DNA of 22,535 bases from a virus, in IMG/VR virus record IMGVR_UViG_3300025120_000616, positions 1 to 22,535 of that record; one strand, written 5' to 3'. The position numbers and the translations under genes are program-made. This document shows, in pieces, positions 12,638-19,563 of the stretch. Position 1 is the first letter of the stretch, and each line of letters begins with the position of its first letter. Under the pieces are notes generated by a model. It searched no databases and was not told the origin of the DNA. It saw only the letters and a program-made list of their open reading frames with translations.

Positions 12638-13311
12638 AGATTCGCTGCTCTTCCATTGGCAAAATAATGACCAATTCACGAAGTAAAACAGAAACACTAA
12701 GCAAGACCACAAAGACATACTTACAGGAACTTGCAATAGAAGAAATGTACGGTAAGCGTAAAGAGTTTTCTAGCCGTTACACCGATAAAGGAAACCAAGT
12801 AGAAGACGAAGGAATTAGACTATGCGAAAGCGTTTTAGATTTAGGCTTTATGTATAAGAATGAAGAACATTTTACAAATGATTTTCTAACAGGTACTCCC
12901 GATGTGAACACGGATATAATCCTAGACGTTAAGTCTTCCTGGGATGCTACAACGTTTCCATTCTTTGCAGAAGACATTCCTAATCCTGCGTATTTTTTTC
13001 AGTTGCAAGGTTATATGGCTTTAACTGGTAAGCGCAAAAGCTACTTATGTTATTGCTTGATTAACACACCCGAACTTATGGTAGAAGATGAGGTAAGACG
13101 TGCGCATTGGAAAGAGAACTTAATAGATGAAAGCGAAGAACTACGATTACACGTTGAAGCGCAGCACAACTTCGATAACATACCTACGGAAAGACGGATT
13201 AAAACGTTTGAAGTAAGATATGACAAAGACGTAGTAAAAGCAATCTACGACAGAGTAAAAGAATGTAGAGAATATTACAAAACTTTAATAGATGAAAACA
13301 CGGAAGACTAA
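12631..13311 (+). CDS. YqaJ-type (lambda Exo-like) exonuclease
   Basis: A 226-residue PD-(D/E)XK nuclease of the YqaJ viral recombinase family. Active-site features: GNQVEDEGI (E58/E60), GTPDVNTDIILDVKSS with D91, D99 and K101, and YFFQLQGYMAL (Q124, Q126), the conserved helix of this family. It digests one strand from double-strand ends and hands the single strand to the ERF protein. The C-terminal 60 residues are charged and helical (AIYDRVKECREYYKTLI). Its stop lies 17 bases past the start of a small DNA-binding protein gene. Confidence 0.85.
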   Translation: MLKIRCSSIGKIMTNSRSKTETLSKTTKTYLQELAIEEMYGKRKEFSSRYTDKGNQVEDEGIRLCESVLDLGFMYKNEEHFTNDFLTGTPDVNTDIILDVKSSWDATTFPFFAEDIPNPAYFFQLQGYMALTGKRKSYLCYCLINTPELMVEDEVRRAHWKENLIDESEELRLHVEAQHNFDNIPTERRIKTFEVRYDKDVVKAIYDRVKECREYYKTLIDENTED

Positions 13312-13423
13312 AGTAATTCACATAAGAGTAAGTGAAGAAGAAAAGAAGCTTTTAGAATTAAAGGCAAGGCGCACACGAAAGACGTTAAGCGCATACATTT
13401 TAAGTAAAACAATAAATAAATAA
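13292..13423 (+). CDS. Small ribbon-helix-helix-like DNA-binding protein
   Basis: A 43-residue protein, MKTRKTKVIHIRVSEEEKKL then LELKARRTRKTLSAYILSKT. This follows the ribbon-helix-helix plan of Arc/CopG proteins: a strand with alternating residues (KVIHIRVS), a first helix starting EEEKKLLELKA, a turn, and a second helix starting LSAYIL. Such proteins bind operators as dimers through the strands. It overlaps the exonuclease gene by 20 bases and precedes the SSB-like gene by 3. It is the best visible candidate in the window for a regulator of the paired TTGT-N4-ACAA sites, though no direct evidence links them. Confidence 0.6.
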   Translation: MKTRKTKVIHIRVSEEEKKLLELKARRTRKTLSAYILSKTINK

Positions 13424-13426
13424 GTT

Positions 13427-13669
13427 ATGGAACAGAAAGACAACACAGGAGCAATCTTTAAGAACGATTACAAAAAAACGGAAACACAACCTGACTACAA
13501 AGGAAAGTGCCTAGTAGATGGAAAAGAAAAAGAAGTAGCAATGTGGCTAAACGAATCTAAGGCAGGAAAGAAATACTTTAGCGTTAAATTTAGTTTGCCT
13601 TATCAAGCAGAAGTGGAGCAAGGTGGAGAATTGCCGAAGCAAGAAGAAGGCAGCGATTTACCATTCTAA
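13427..13669 (+). CDS. SSB-like protein with acidic C-terminal tip
   Basis: An 80-residue protein. The body, NTGAIFKNDYKKTETQPDYK then KEKEVAMWLNESKAGKKYFS, is a short beta barrel-like pattern as in DUF736-type and small OB proteins. The tail EEGSDLPF closely resembles the SSB C-terminal tip (acidic, ending in PF) that recruits replication proteins. Together with the annealase and exonuclease genes upstream it would complete a recombination set, holding single strands. Full SSB length is about twice this, so function is inferred from tail and context. A terminator follows at 13691. Confidence 0.55.
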   Translation: MEQKDNTGAIFKNDYKKTETQPDYKGKCLVDGKEKEVAMWLNESKAGKKYFSVKFSLPYQAEVEQGGELPKQEEGSDLPF

Positions 13670-13690
13670 CATATTTTGGTGTGTTCGGAG

Positions 13691-13718
13691 AAGCGTACAG
13701 AGATGTGCGCTTTTTTTT
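13691..13718 (+). terminator. Intrinsic terminator after the recombination operon
   Basis: AAGCGTAC (13691-13698) pairs with GTGCGCTT (13705-13712), 8 pairs with one G-U and a 6-base loop, followed by a T8 run (13711-13718). It separates the early/recombination genes from the sigma factor gene. Confidence 0.85.
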
Positions 13719-13771
13719 GTTAACAACGTTTCGTTAAAAACTACGTCTTTATACTATTAGAAAATAATCGT

Positions 13772-13779
13772 TACATTTG
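13772..13779 (+). promoter_or_regulatory. Promoter -7 element of the sigma factor gene
   Basis: TACATTTG matches TAnnTTTG; the ATG follows at 13795. The -33 region (CTTTATAC around 13747) is weak. It lacks the TTGT-N4-ACAA operator seen at two of the other promoters, so it may be timed differently. Confidence 0.55.
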
Positions 13780-13794
13780 TTTAATATCTAATCA

Positions 13795-14328
13795 ATGAAG
13801 TGGCTAGAAAAGGTAGCGGAACATCACGAAGACTATTTAGAAATAGTTAGAAAGTTTGGCGAACAATTTTTAGCAGAAGATATAGTACAGGAAATGTATA
13901 TTAAGTTAAGCAAGTATTGCACACCCGAAAAGATTATACGGAAAGACGGAGAAGTAAATAAAAGCTACGTCTATTTTGTTTTAAGAAATTTATTCCTAGA
14001 CTATCAAAAGGAAAAGAACAAACACCGAAAAGTAAACATAGACGATATGAAAAACATCGGAGTAAGTTACGACTACATAAGTAAGAATAAAAGCTTTAGT
14101 GCTTTAGTTGAAAGAGTAGATGCAGAAGCTTCTACTTGGAATTGGTACGATGAAATGCTATTTAAGCATTACTACGATAGCGGAATGTCAATTAGGCAAC
14201 TTTCTAAGGAAACACGAATAAGTTGTAGCAGCATATTCCAAACCATAAAGTATTGTAAACAACAACTACGGGAGAACGTAGGAGAAGACTACGAGGATTA
14301 CAGGAACGAAGACTACGAATTATTATGA
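13795..14328 (+). CDS. Sigma-70 family RNA polymerase sigma factor
   Basis: A 177-residue group 4-like sigma factor. Region 2 is visible as EQFLAEDIVQEMYIKLSKY (23-41) and SYVYFVLRNLFLDYQKEKNK (57-76), covering the core-binding and -10 melting helices. Region 4 is at about 120-160: FKHYYDSGMSIRQLSKETRI and SCSSIFQTIKYCKQQLRE, a helix-turn-helix for the -35-like element. The acidic tail EDYEDYRNEDYELL is unusual. Placed just behind a terminator with its own host-type promoter and before packaging and tail genes, it probably directs host polymerase to late phage promoters. ATGA overlap couples it to the next small gene. Confidence 0.8.
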   Translation: MKWLEKVAEHHEDYLEIVRKFGEQFLAEDIVQEMYIKLSKYCTPEKIIRKDGEVNKSYVYFVLRNLFLDYQKEKNKHRKVNIDDMKNIGVSYDYISKNKSFSALVERVDAEASTWNWYDEMLFKHYYDSGMSIRQLSKETRISCSSIFQTIKYCKQQLRENVGEDYEDYRNEDYELL

Positions 14329-14501
14329 ACGAAAAAGATGTTAAAGCGGAAATCAAAAGGCTAAAGACAAAAATCACAGGCGAAATGTTTAATGATATGG
14401 AAACCTTGCAACAGATTTACGAATTGAAGTTAATATTGAATCCCGAAATTAAAAACGACCCAAGCTTAGACGAAGACGACTGTTTAAGTTGTGGTGCTTA
14501 A
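14325..14501 (+). CDS. 58-residue protein of unknown function
   Basis: Begins MNEKDVKAEIKRLKTKITGE in ATGA overlap with the sigma gene, continues with METLQQIYELKLILNPEI and ends DEDDCLSCGA. It is a short helical, acidic protein with a terminal CxxC. Its position suggests it could modulate the sigma factor (anti-sigma or cofactor), but no family is recognised. Confidence 0.6.
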   Translation: MNEKDVKAEIKRLKTKITGEMFNDMETLQQIYELKLILNPEIKNDPSLDEDDCLSCGA

Positions 14502-14510
14502 ATAAACAAA

Positions 14511-14903
14511 ATGGAAAAGAAACCTAGAAAAAAACGAACTACTAAAAAGTCTGAAGGATTAGGAGACACAATAGAAAAGTTTACTGAAGCAACAGGAATA
14601 AAAAAAGTAGTTAAATGGATAGCAGGAGATGACTGCGGATGTGAAGAACGAAAAGCCAAACTAAACGCCTTGTTCAGATATACGCAACCTTTATGCCTAC
14701 AGGAAGACGAACACCAATGGCTAGATGAATGGTACACTAGAAGAAGTGAAACAATGAAGCCAAGCGAACAGAGAGCAATGCTAGATATTTACAATAGAAT
14801 ATTCAATGCAAAGCAAACACCTACGCAATGTTCAAGTTGTTTAAGAGAGATCAATAATAAAATGATGAAAATTTACGAAACTTACGACAATGCCAATACC
14901 TAA
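14511..14903 (+). CDS. 130-residue protein of unknown function with Cys pairs
   Basis: The N-terminus MEKKPRKKRTTKKSEGLG is very basic. Then GDTIEKFTEATGIKKVVKWI leads to DDCGCEERKAKLNALF, and CSSCLREINNKMMKIYET lies near the end. Cys pairs CGC (at about 42-44) and CSSC (at about 107-110) may bind a metal. I associate this layout with small proteins often seen near packaging genes of Bacteroidota phages, from memory only. The last bases overlap the next gene by 14. Confidence 0.6.
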   Translation: MEKKPRKKRTTKKSEGLGDTIEKFTEATGIKKVVKWIAGDDCGCEERKAKLNALFRYTQPLCLQEDEHQWLDEWYTRRSETMKPSEQRAMLDIYNRIFNAKQTPTQCSSCLREINNKMMKIYETYDNANT

Positions 14904-15087
14904 ACCAAAAGCAGGAGAAAAGCGCAGAGATTTTATGGCTAGATGTATGTCTGACAATACGATGGTCAACGAATACGGCAAAGACCAACGCCTAGCAATA
15001 TGCAGCACAAGCTATAAAGACAATTTAAATAAACAAGATGAAAACAGAAGCAGTAAAAATAAAGGAAGTAAAGACAAATCCAAATAA
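14890..15087 (+). CDS. 65-residue protein, PKPKxGE/RCMSD-type
   Basis: Starts MPIPKPKAGEKRRDFMARCM and continues SDNTMVNEYGKDQRLAICST before a Lys/Ser-rich tail. The P-K-P-x-x-G-E...RCMSD...QRLAIC pattern resembles a short domain at the front of many phage head proteins and proteases; here it stands alone. The low-complexity tail is encoded in the 50 bases shared with the methyltransferase gene, so tail sequence is probably shaped by that overlap. Function unknown. Confidence 0.65.
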   Translation: MPIPKPKAGEKRRDFMARCMSDNTMVNEYGKDQRLAICSTSYKDNLNKQDENRSSKNKGSKDKSK

Positions 15088-16312
15088 TCCAAGATTCATA
15101 AAAGACGATAAGTTTAAAAAGCTTGTAAGGTCAATTAAGGAATTCCCGGAGATGTTAGAACTGCGACCAATAGTTGTAGACAAAGACAATATTGTGCTAG
15201 GAGGTAATATGAGATTAAGAGCTTGTAAGGAAGCAGGACTTAAAGAAGTGCATATAGTAAAGGCAGACCAATTAACAGAGGAACAACAAAGAGAATTTAT
15301 TATTAAAGATAATGTAGGCTTTGGCGAATGGGATTGGGATAACTTGGCTAATGAATGGGATACAGAAAAGCTTGAAGATTGGGGTTTAGATTTGCCTTTA
15401 GATTTAGCAGTTGAAGAACTTGAAGCGGAGGAAGACGATTACGAAATGCCTAACGAAATAAAAACGGACATCGTACTTGGCGACTTAATAGAGATAGGAG
15501 AGCATAGATTACTTTGTGGCGATAGTACGGATTCAGACCAAGTTGCTAAATTAATGAATGGAGAAAAGGCAGAATTGCTTTTTACATCTCCTCCTTATTC
15601 AGATATGAGAGAATACAACGGAGAAAAAGACTTATCTATTAATAACCTTGTAGAATTTATACCTACATTCTTGCCTTATGTTGAATATCAAGTAATTAAT
15701 TTAGGTATTCAAAGAAAAGAAAATGATATTATTCAATATTGGGATGATTATATATCTAAAGCTAAATCTTGTGGATATAAGTTGCTAAGTTGGAATACTT
15801 GGATTAAACCAAACGCATCAAGTCTTGGTCAACAAACAGCAATGTTTCCAATTAACATAGAGTTTATTTTTGTTTTTGGAAATTATACTAAGGAATTAAA
15901 TAGGACAATACCTTGCGAACAAGCAGGTAAAGAATACACAAGGCAACAAAGAGCCAAAAATGGAGTAATAAACAAAGGCAAAAAACACAAAAGAAACGAT
16001 TACAAAAAGTTACATTCTGCTATCCTCTTAAATCAAGAAACAAAGCCTTTTGGAAATCACCCCGCACCATTTCCAATTCAATTACCAAGTGAATACATAA
16101 AAGCAATGACAAATGAGAAAAAAACTATATGCGATTCGTTTTTAGGTAGCGGTTCAACAATGGTAGCAGCACACCAACTTAAAAGAAAATGCTACGGAAT
16201 GGAATTAGACCCAAAGTATTGTCAAGTGATAGTAGACCGTATGATGAAGCTTGATAGTGCGTTAGAAGTAAAGATAAACGGTAAACCATACAAAAACACG
16301 AACAATGGCTAA
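15038..16312 (+). CDS. ParB-like domain fused to DNA amino-methyltransferase
   Basis: A 424-residue two-domain protein. Residues 1-95 are a ParB/sulfiredoxin-like domain: VKTNPNNPRFIKDDKFKKLV, RPIVVDKDNIVLGGNMRLRA (43-62) and EEQQREFIIKDNVGFGEWDW. After an acidic linker comes an exocyclic-amine methyltransferase of the beta arrangement: motif IV TSPPY (183-187) precedes motif I DSFLGSGST (366-374) with GMELDPKYC (387-395). SPPY is commonest in N4-cytosine enzymes, but N6-adenine specificity cannot be excluded. Such fusions are frequent next to phage terminase genes and may modify phage DNA before packaging. It overlaps the small terminase gene by 8 bases. Confidence 0.85.
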   Translation: MKTEAVKIKEVKTNPNNPRFIKDDKFKKLVRSIKEFPEMLELRPIVVDKDNIVLGGNMRLRACKEAGLKEVHIVKADQLTEEQQREFIIKDNVGFGEWDWDNLANEWDTEKLEDWGLDLPLDLAVEELEAEEDDYEMPNEIKTDIVLGDLIEIGEHRLLCGDSTDSDQVAKLMNGEKAELLFTSPPYSDMREYNGEKDLSINNLVEFIPTFLPYVEYQVINLGIQRKENDIIQYWDDYISKAKSCGYKLLSWNTWIKPNASSLGQQTAMFPINIEFIFVFGNYTKELNRTIPCEQAGKEYTRQQRAKNGVINKGKKHKRNDYKKLHSAILLNQETKPFGNHPAPFPIQLPSEYIKAMTNEKKTICDSFLGSGSTMVAAHQLKRKCYGMELDPKYCQVIVDRMMKLDSALEVKINGKPYKNTNNG

Positions 16313-16625
16313 CGAAGAAAACTTAATACCATACGAGAAAGGTCAAAGCGGCAATCCAAAAGGAAGACCCGTAGGAAGTAAGAACAGAAGCACAGTAGCA
16401 AAGAAGTGGCTACAGATAGAACAGAACTTAAAGAATCCATTGACTAGCGAAATGGAAACAATGAGCCAGGAGGACTTAATGACTTTAGCGTTGATTAAGA
16501 AAGCAAGAGATGGCGATACTTCTGCTTACCAAAAGCTTTTAGATTCTGCCTATGGGCAACCTATCCAACAGATAGAACAAACCAATATAGAACAACCTTT
16601 ATTTCCCGATGTTAAAGAGGACTAG
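16305..16625 (+). CDS. Putative small terminase subunit (DUF5681-like)
   Basis: A 106-residue protein with the N-terminal motif KGQSGNPKGRPVGSKNRSTV (13-32), typical of the DUF5681 domain often found directly before large terminase genes. A helical part follows (EMETMSQEDLMTLALIKKAR) and a short tail. It probably binds the packaging site and feeds DNA to the motor. Overlap with the large terminase gene by 17 bases supports this. A separate HTH is not obvious, so the subunit call rests mainly on motif and neighbour. Confidence 0.7.
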   Translation: MANEENLIPYEKGQSGNPKGRPVGSKNRSTVAKKWLQIEQNLKNPLTSEMETMSQEDLMTLALIKKARDGDTSAYQKLLDSAYGQPIQQIEQTNIEQPLFPDVKED

Positions 16626-17766
16626 AGCGATAAACAAAATCTTAGCGTTAAAAAAACGAATCAAGATTATACAAGGAGGTACATCGGCAGGTAAGACTTT
16701 CGGCATACTTCCAATCCTAATAGACAAAGCAGCCAAGACAGGCGGACTTGAAATTAGTGTAGTAGCAGAATCCATTCCACATTTAAGGAGAGGTGCGTTA
16801 AGAGACTTTTTAAAGATAATGAAGTGGACTAATAGGTTTGTTGCAGAAAGGTATAACAAATCATATTTAAGATATGACTTTGCAAATGGAAGCTTTATAG
16901 AATTCTTTAGCGCAGACGACAGTAGCAAACTTCGTGGCGCAAGGCGTGATATTCTTTACATCAATGAGTGCAACACAATTAATTTTGATGCTTACAACGA
17001 GCTAAGCATACGAACAAAAAAAGAAGTCTACTTAGATTTTAATCCTGCGAATGAATTTTGGGTAGAAGAAATAAAAGAAGACAAAGAAGCAGACTTTATA
17101 ATTTTGACGTACAAGGACAACGAAGCCTTAGACAAAGGAATTGTAGACCAAATAGAAAAGAACCGCTTAAAAGCGGAGACAAGTACATATTGGCGCAATT
17201 GGTGGAAAGTTTACGGACTCGGAGAATTAGGAATGCTTGAAGGCGTTGTATTCAGTAATTGGAAACCTATAGACATTATACCAAAGGAAGCAAGATTAAT
17301 AGGCATAGGAATGGATTTCGGTTACACGAATGATCCAACGTCAATTATAGAGGTTTGGAAACATAACGAAACACGAATATTAAACGAAGTAACCTATCAA
17401 ACAGGATTGCTAAATAGCGACATAGCAAAACTACTTCCAAAAGACGTTCCTGTTTACGCAGATAGCGCAGAACCTAAAAGTATAGCAGACATCCAACGCT
17501 ATGGGATAACGATTAAAGGCGTAACGAAAGGCAGAGATAGCATTAATTACGGAATAGATGTAATGCAAAGAGAAAACTATTTGGTTACGTCTAAGAGCAT
17601 AAACCTAATTAAAGAACTTAGGAGCTATTGTTGGGATTCAGACAAGACAGGAAAACGATTAAACAAACCTGTAGACAATTACAATCACGCCATTGATGCG
17701 GTGCGTTATCACGAGATGGAAACGCTAGGAATGAATAAAAATTATGGAAGTTATAGCATTCTGTAA
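16609..17766 (+). CDS. terL: Terminase large subunit
   Basis: A 385-residue DNA-packaging motor. ATPase: Walker A GGTSAGKT (23-30), Walker B DILYINE (114-120) with catalytic E120, and the coupling segment EVYLDFNPANEFW (139-151). Nuclease of RNase H fold: GMDFGYTNDPTS (234-245) with D236, VYADSAEP (282-289) with D285, and NHAIDAVRY (359-367) with D363. All acidic nuclease residues are present, so it should cut concatemers during packaging. Start codon lies within the small subunit gene. Length is at the short end for the family but all motifs are complete. Confidence 0.95.
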   Translation: MLKRTRAINKILALKKRIKIIQGGTSAGKTFGILPILIDKAAKTGGLEISVVAESIPHLRRGALRDFLKIMKWTNRFVAERYNKSYLRYDFANGSFIEFFSADDSSKLRGARRDILYINECNTINFDAYNELSIRTKKEVYLDFNPANEFWVEEIKEDKEADFIILTYKDNEALDKGIVDQIEKNRLKAETSTYWRNWWKVYGLGELGMLEGVVFSNWKPIDIIPKEARLIGIGMDFGYTNDPTSIIEVWKHNETRILNEVTYQTGLLNSDIAKLLPKDVPVYADSAEPKSIADIQRYGITIKGVTKGRDSINYGIDVMQRENYLVTSKSINLIKELRSYCWDSDKTGKRLNKPVDNYNHAIDAVRYHEMETLGMNKNYGSYSIL

Positions 17767-17799
17767 AGTACAAAAACACGAAAACTAAGTTATATACAT

Positions 17800-18555
17800 A
17801 TGAAGTTAGATATTCTACTACCATCGTCACTCTCGGAAATACCTTTAAGCAGGTATCAAGAGTTTATCAATATGAAAGATAATAGTAATGACGAAGAATT
17901 TATTGCACAGAAAATGATACAGATATTCTGTGGAATTAAGTTAGGTGATGTTGCAAAAATAAAGATGAAACACTTGAACGAATTGATAGCACACTTCACA
18001 AAGATATTTAGTGAGAAGCCTCAGTTGGTAAGAAAGTTTAAGATCAAGAATATTGAATTCGGATTCATTCCAAAGTTTGACGATATAAGCTTTGGTGAAT
18101 ATGTAGATTTAGAACACCACTTAAAAGATTGGAAGACGTACCACAAGGCTATGGCGGTTTTATACAGACCAATTAAAAACACGTACAAAGATAAATACGA
18201 AATCGTAGACTACGAACCTACAGAAGAAATGCAGGACTTAATGAAGTTTGCACCTTTAGATGTAGCGATAAGCAGCAGTTTTTTTTTGTCGAATTTAGGA
18301 ATAGAATTACTAAAAGCTATTCCTCCTTATTTGAAGAAAGAAATGAAGACGATGACGAAGGATTCAACCAATTCTCCGAGCGACATCAGTTTGGAAAAAA
18401 TTGGGGATGGTATTCAAGCATCTATGGACTCGCTTCAAACGACATTACAAAGTTTGACGAAGTTACAGGATATAAACTTACTAAATGTCTTACCTATCTC
18501 AGTTTCGTCAAGCAGAAAAACGAAATCGAAGCAAGAGAACTTAAACAACAAATGA
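17800..18555 (+). CDS. Tail assembly chaperone, unshifted (G-like) product
   Basis: A 251-residue protein starting MKLDILLPSSLSEIPLSRYQ, then EEFIAQKMIQIFCGIKLGDV, FIPKFDDISFGEYVDLEHHL and HKAMAVLYRPI. This is the soluble helical pattern of a tail assembly chaperone family in Bacteroidota phages, as I recall it. At codons 161-163 lies a T9 run. After it the unshifted frame continues with LSNLGIELLKAIPPYLKKEM and SLEKIGDGIQASMDSLQTTL, and ends in a Ser/Lys-rich tail. Its stop at 18553-18555 leaves 7 bases to the next gene. The same DNA is also open in the -1 frame (see next entry), as expected for lambda G/GT-type genes. Confidence 0.7.
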   Translation: MKLDILLPSSLSEIPLSRYQEFINMKDNSNDEEFIAQKMIQIFCGIKLGDVAKIKMKHLNELIAHFTKIFSEKPQLVRKFKIKNIEFGFIPKFDDISFGEYVDLEHHLKDWKTYHKAMAVLYRPIKNTYKDKYEIVDYEPTEEMQDLMKFAPLDVAISSSFFLSNLGIELLKAIPPYLKKEMKTMTKDSTNSPSDISLEKIGDGIQASMDSLQTTLQSLTKLQDINLLNVLPISVSSSRKTKSKQENLNNK

Positions 18556-18563
18556 AAAGATAA
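17800..18563 (+). CDS. Tail assembly chaperone, predicted -1 frameshift (GT-like) product
   Basis: If ribosomes slip back one base on T_TTT_TTT (18279-18285), residues 1-162 are joined to 92 residues of the -1 frame, total 254. The -1 frame is open from 18195 and has a protein-like, tryptophan-bearing domain: EDDDEGFNQFSERHQFGKNW, GWYSSIYGLASNDITKFDEV, TGYKLTKCLTYLSFVKQKNE, IEARELKQQMKR. It stops at TAA 18561-18563, sharing its last base with the ATG of the next gene (TAATG), the junction type used elsewhere in this block. Unlike lambda, both products would be of nearly equal length. A missing or extra T in the run from sequencing error would give the same picture and cannot be excluded here. 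Confidence 0.65.
18279..18288 (+). promoter_or_regulatory. Candidate -1 ribosomal slippery site in T9 run
   Basis: T9 at 18279-18287 followed by G. In the zero frame it reads aGT TTT TTT TTG, giving T_TTT_TTT (18279-18285) and overlapping T_TTT_TTG (18282-18288), both of the canonical X_XXY_YYZ form. Transcriptional slippage on nine T is also possible. No clear downstream hairpin was found by eye. Confidence 0.6.
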
Positions 18564-19015
18564 TGGATTATTTCGACTTAATAGACAAACTAAAAACGCA
18601 CTTTGATAATGATGTTCTAGTAAACACCGTTACACAAGGCAACCTGTTCGATGTTGATTTAAACAAGCAGGACATTTTTCCGATGGTGCATTTAATTGTT
18701 AACACCGCCTCGCTTGAATCTAACGTAGTAAGGTACAACATAAGCATCCTTGCAATGGATATTGTAGACATAACAAAAGACGAAACCGTAAGCAAGTTTG
18801 ATGGAAACGATAACGAGCTTTATGTATTGAATACGCAGTTACAGGTATTGACTAGGTGCTACGAACTTTTATTAAGAGGTGACTTATGGTCTGACAAATT
18901 CCAAATAGACGGCAATCCTACTTGTGAACCTTTTGTAGATAGGTTTGAAAACAAGCTTGGCGGATGGACTATGACGTGTGACATTCTTATACCAAACGGA
19001 ATGACAATCTGCTAA
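18563..19015 (+). CDS. Tail completion/terminator-like protein
   Basis: A 150-residue alpha-beta protein: MDYFDLIDKLKTHFDNDVLV, NLFDVDLNKQDIFPMVHLIV, VVRYNISILAMDIVD, NELYVLNTQLQVLTRCYELL, and a C-terminal DRFENKLGGWTMTCDILIPN. The order helix, strands, long helix, strands is that of tail terminator or completion proteins (lambda U-like) that cap the tail tube. Its ATG shares a base with the -1 frame stop of the chaperone gene. It also shares one base with the next start (TAATG). Role inferred from layout and neighbours. Confidence 0.6.
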   Translation: MDYFDLIDKLKTHFDNDVLVNTVTQGNLFDVDLNKQDIFPMVHLIVNTASLESNVVRYNISILAMDIVDITKDETVSKFDGNDNELYVLNTQLQVLTRCYELLLRGDLWSDKFQIDGNPTCEPFVDRFENKLGGWTMTCDILIPNGMTIC

Positions 19016-19563
19016 TGGATGAATTCAAAAACATACAAGACTTACTAGATGACTTTAAGAATAAGGTTATAAGCCAAGCGAAAAGCAACCTAAAAACGAA
19101 CGGTGCGCTTAAGAGCAGTTTAAAAGGATATGTTAAAGAATCTAAGAACAGTATACAGATAAGTTTTGAAATGGAAAGCTACGGTGCTTTCGTAGATCAA
19201 GGAGTAAAAGGAAATAAAAGCAGCAACAAAGGAAACAAACAAAATCAATCACCTTTTAAGTTTGGTACTAATTCTTCTTTGATAGGAAAAGCCAAAGGTG
19301 GGATGTCAGGCATTATGACTAAGTGGGTTAAGCAGAAAGGTTTCCAATGGAAAGACAAAAAGACAGGTAGGTTTATGTCGTATAAATCTATGGGTTACAT
19401 TATAGCACGAAGCATTTATAGCAAAGGACTAAAGCCTAGTTTATTTTTTACTAAGCCATTTGAAAAGTATTACAATCAATTACCTAATGAACTTGTAGAA
19501 AAATACGGATTAGATATGGAAAACCTATTTAACCAAATAACAAAAGAAAACTTTAAAAAATGA
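19015..19563 (+). CDS. HK97 gp10-like head-tail joining protein
   Basis: A 182-residue protein. The start MDEFKNIQDLLDDFKNKVIS leads into NLKTNGALKSSLKGYVKESK, then QISFEMESYGAFVDQGVKGN: the alternation of N-terminal helix and a strand followed by YGAFVDQGVKG is characteristic of HK97 gp10-type proteins. A flexible Asn/Lys/Gly-rich insert comes next (about 65-90), and RSIYSKGLKPSLFFTKPFEK near the end matches the family's C-terminal helix. It should sit at the head-tail interface. It shares 4 bases with the next gene (ATGA). Confidence 0.65.
   Translation: MDEFKNIQDLLDDFKNKVISQAKSNLKTNGALKSSLKGYVKESKNSIQISFEMESYGAFVDQGVKGNKSSNKGNKQNQSPFKFGTNSSLIGKAKGGMSGIMTKWVKQKGFQWKDKKTGRFMSYKSMGYIIARSIYSKGLKPSLFFTKPFEKYYNQLPNELVEKYGLDMENLFNQITKENFKK

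Noticed and set aside
17058-17240. 60-residue + strand frame inside the large terminase gene
   Set aside because: Arg-rich out-of-frame reading of a conserved gene, with no start context.
18395-18400. A6 run as the frameshift site instead of the T9 run
   Set aside because: The zero-frame codons GAA AAA ATT do not give a good X_XXY_YYZ heptamer; T9 is the better candidate, though this is not excluded.
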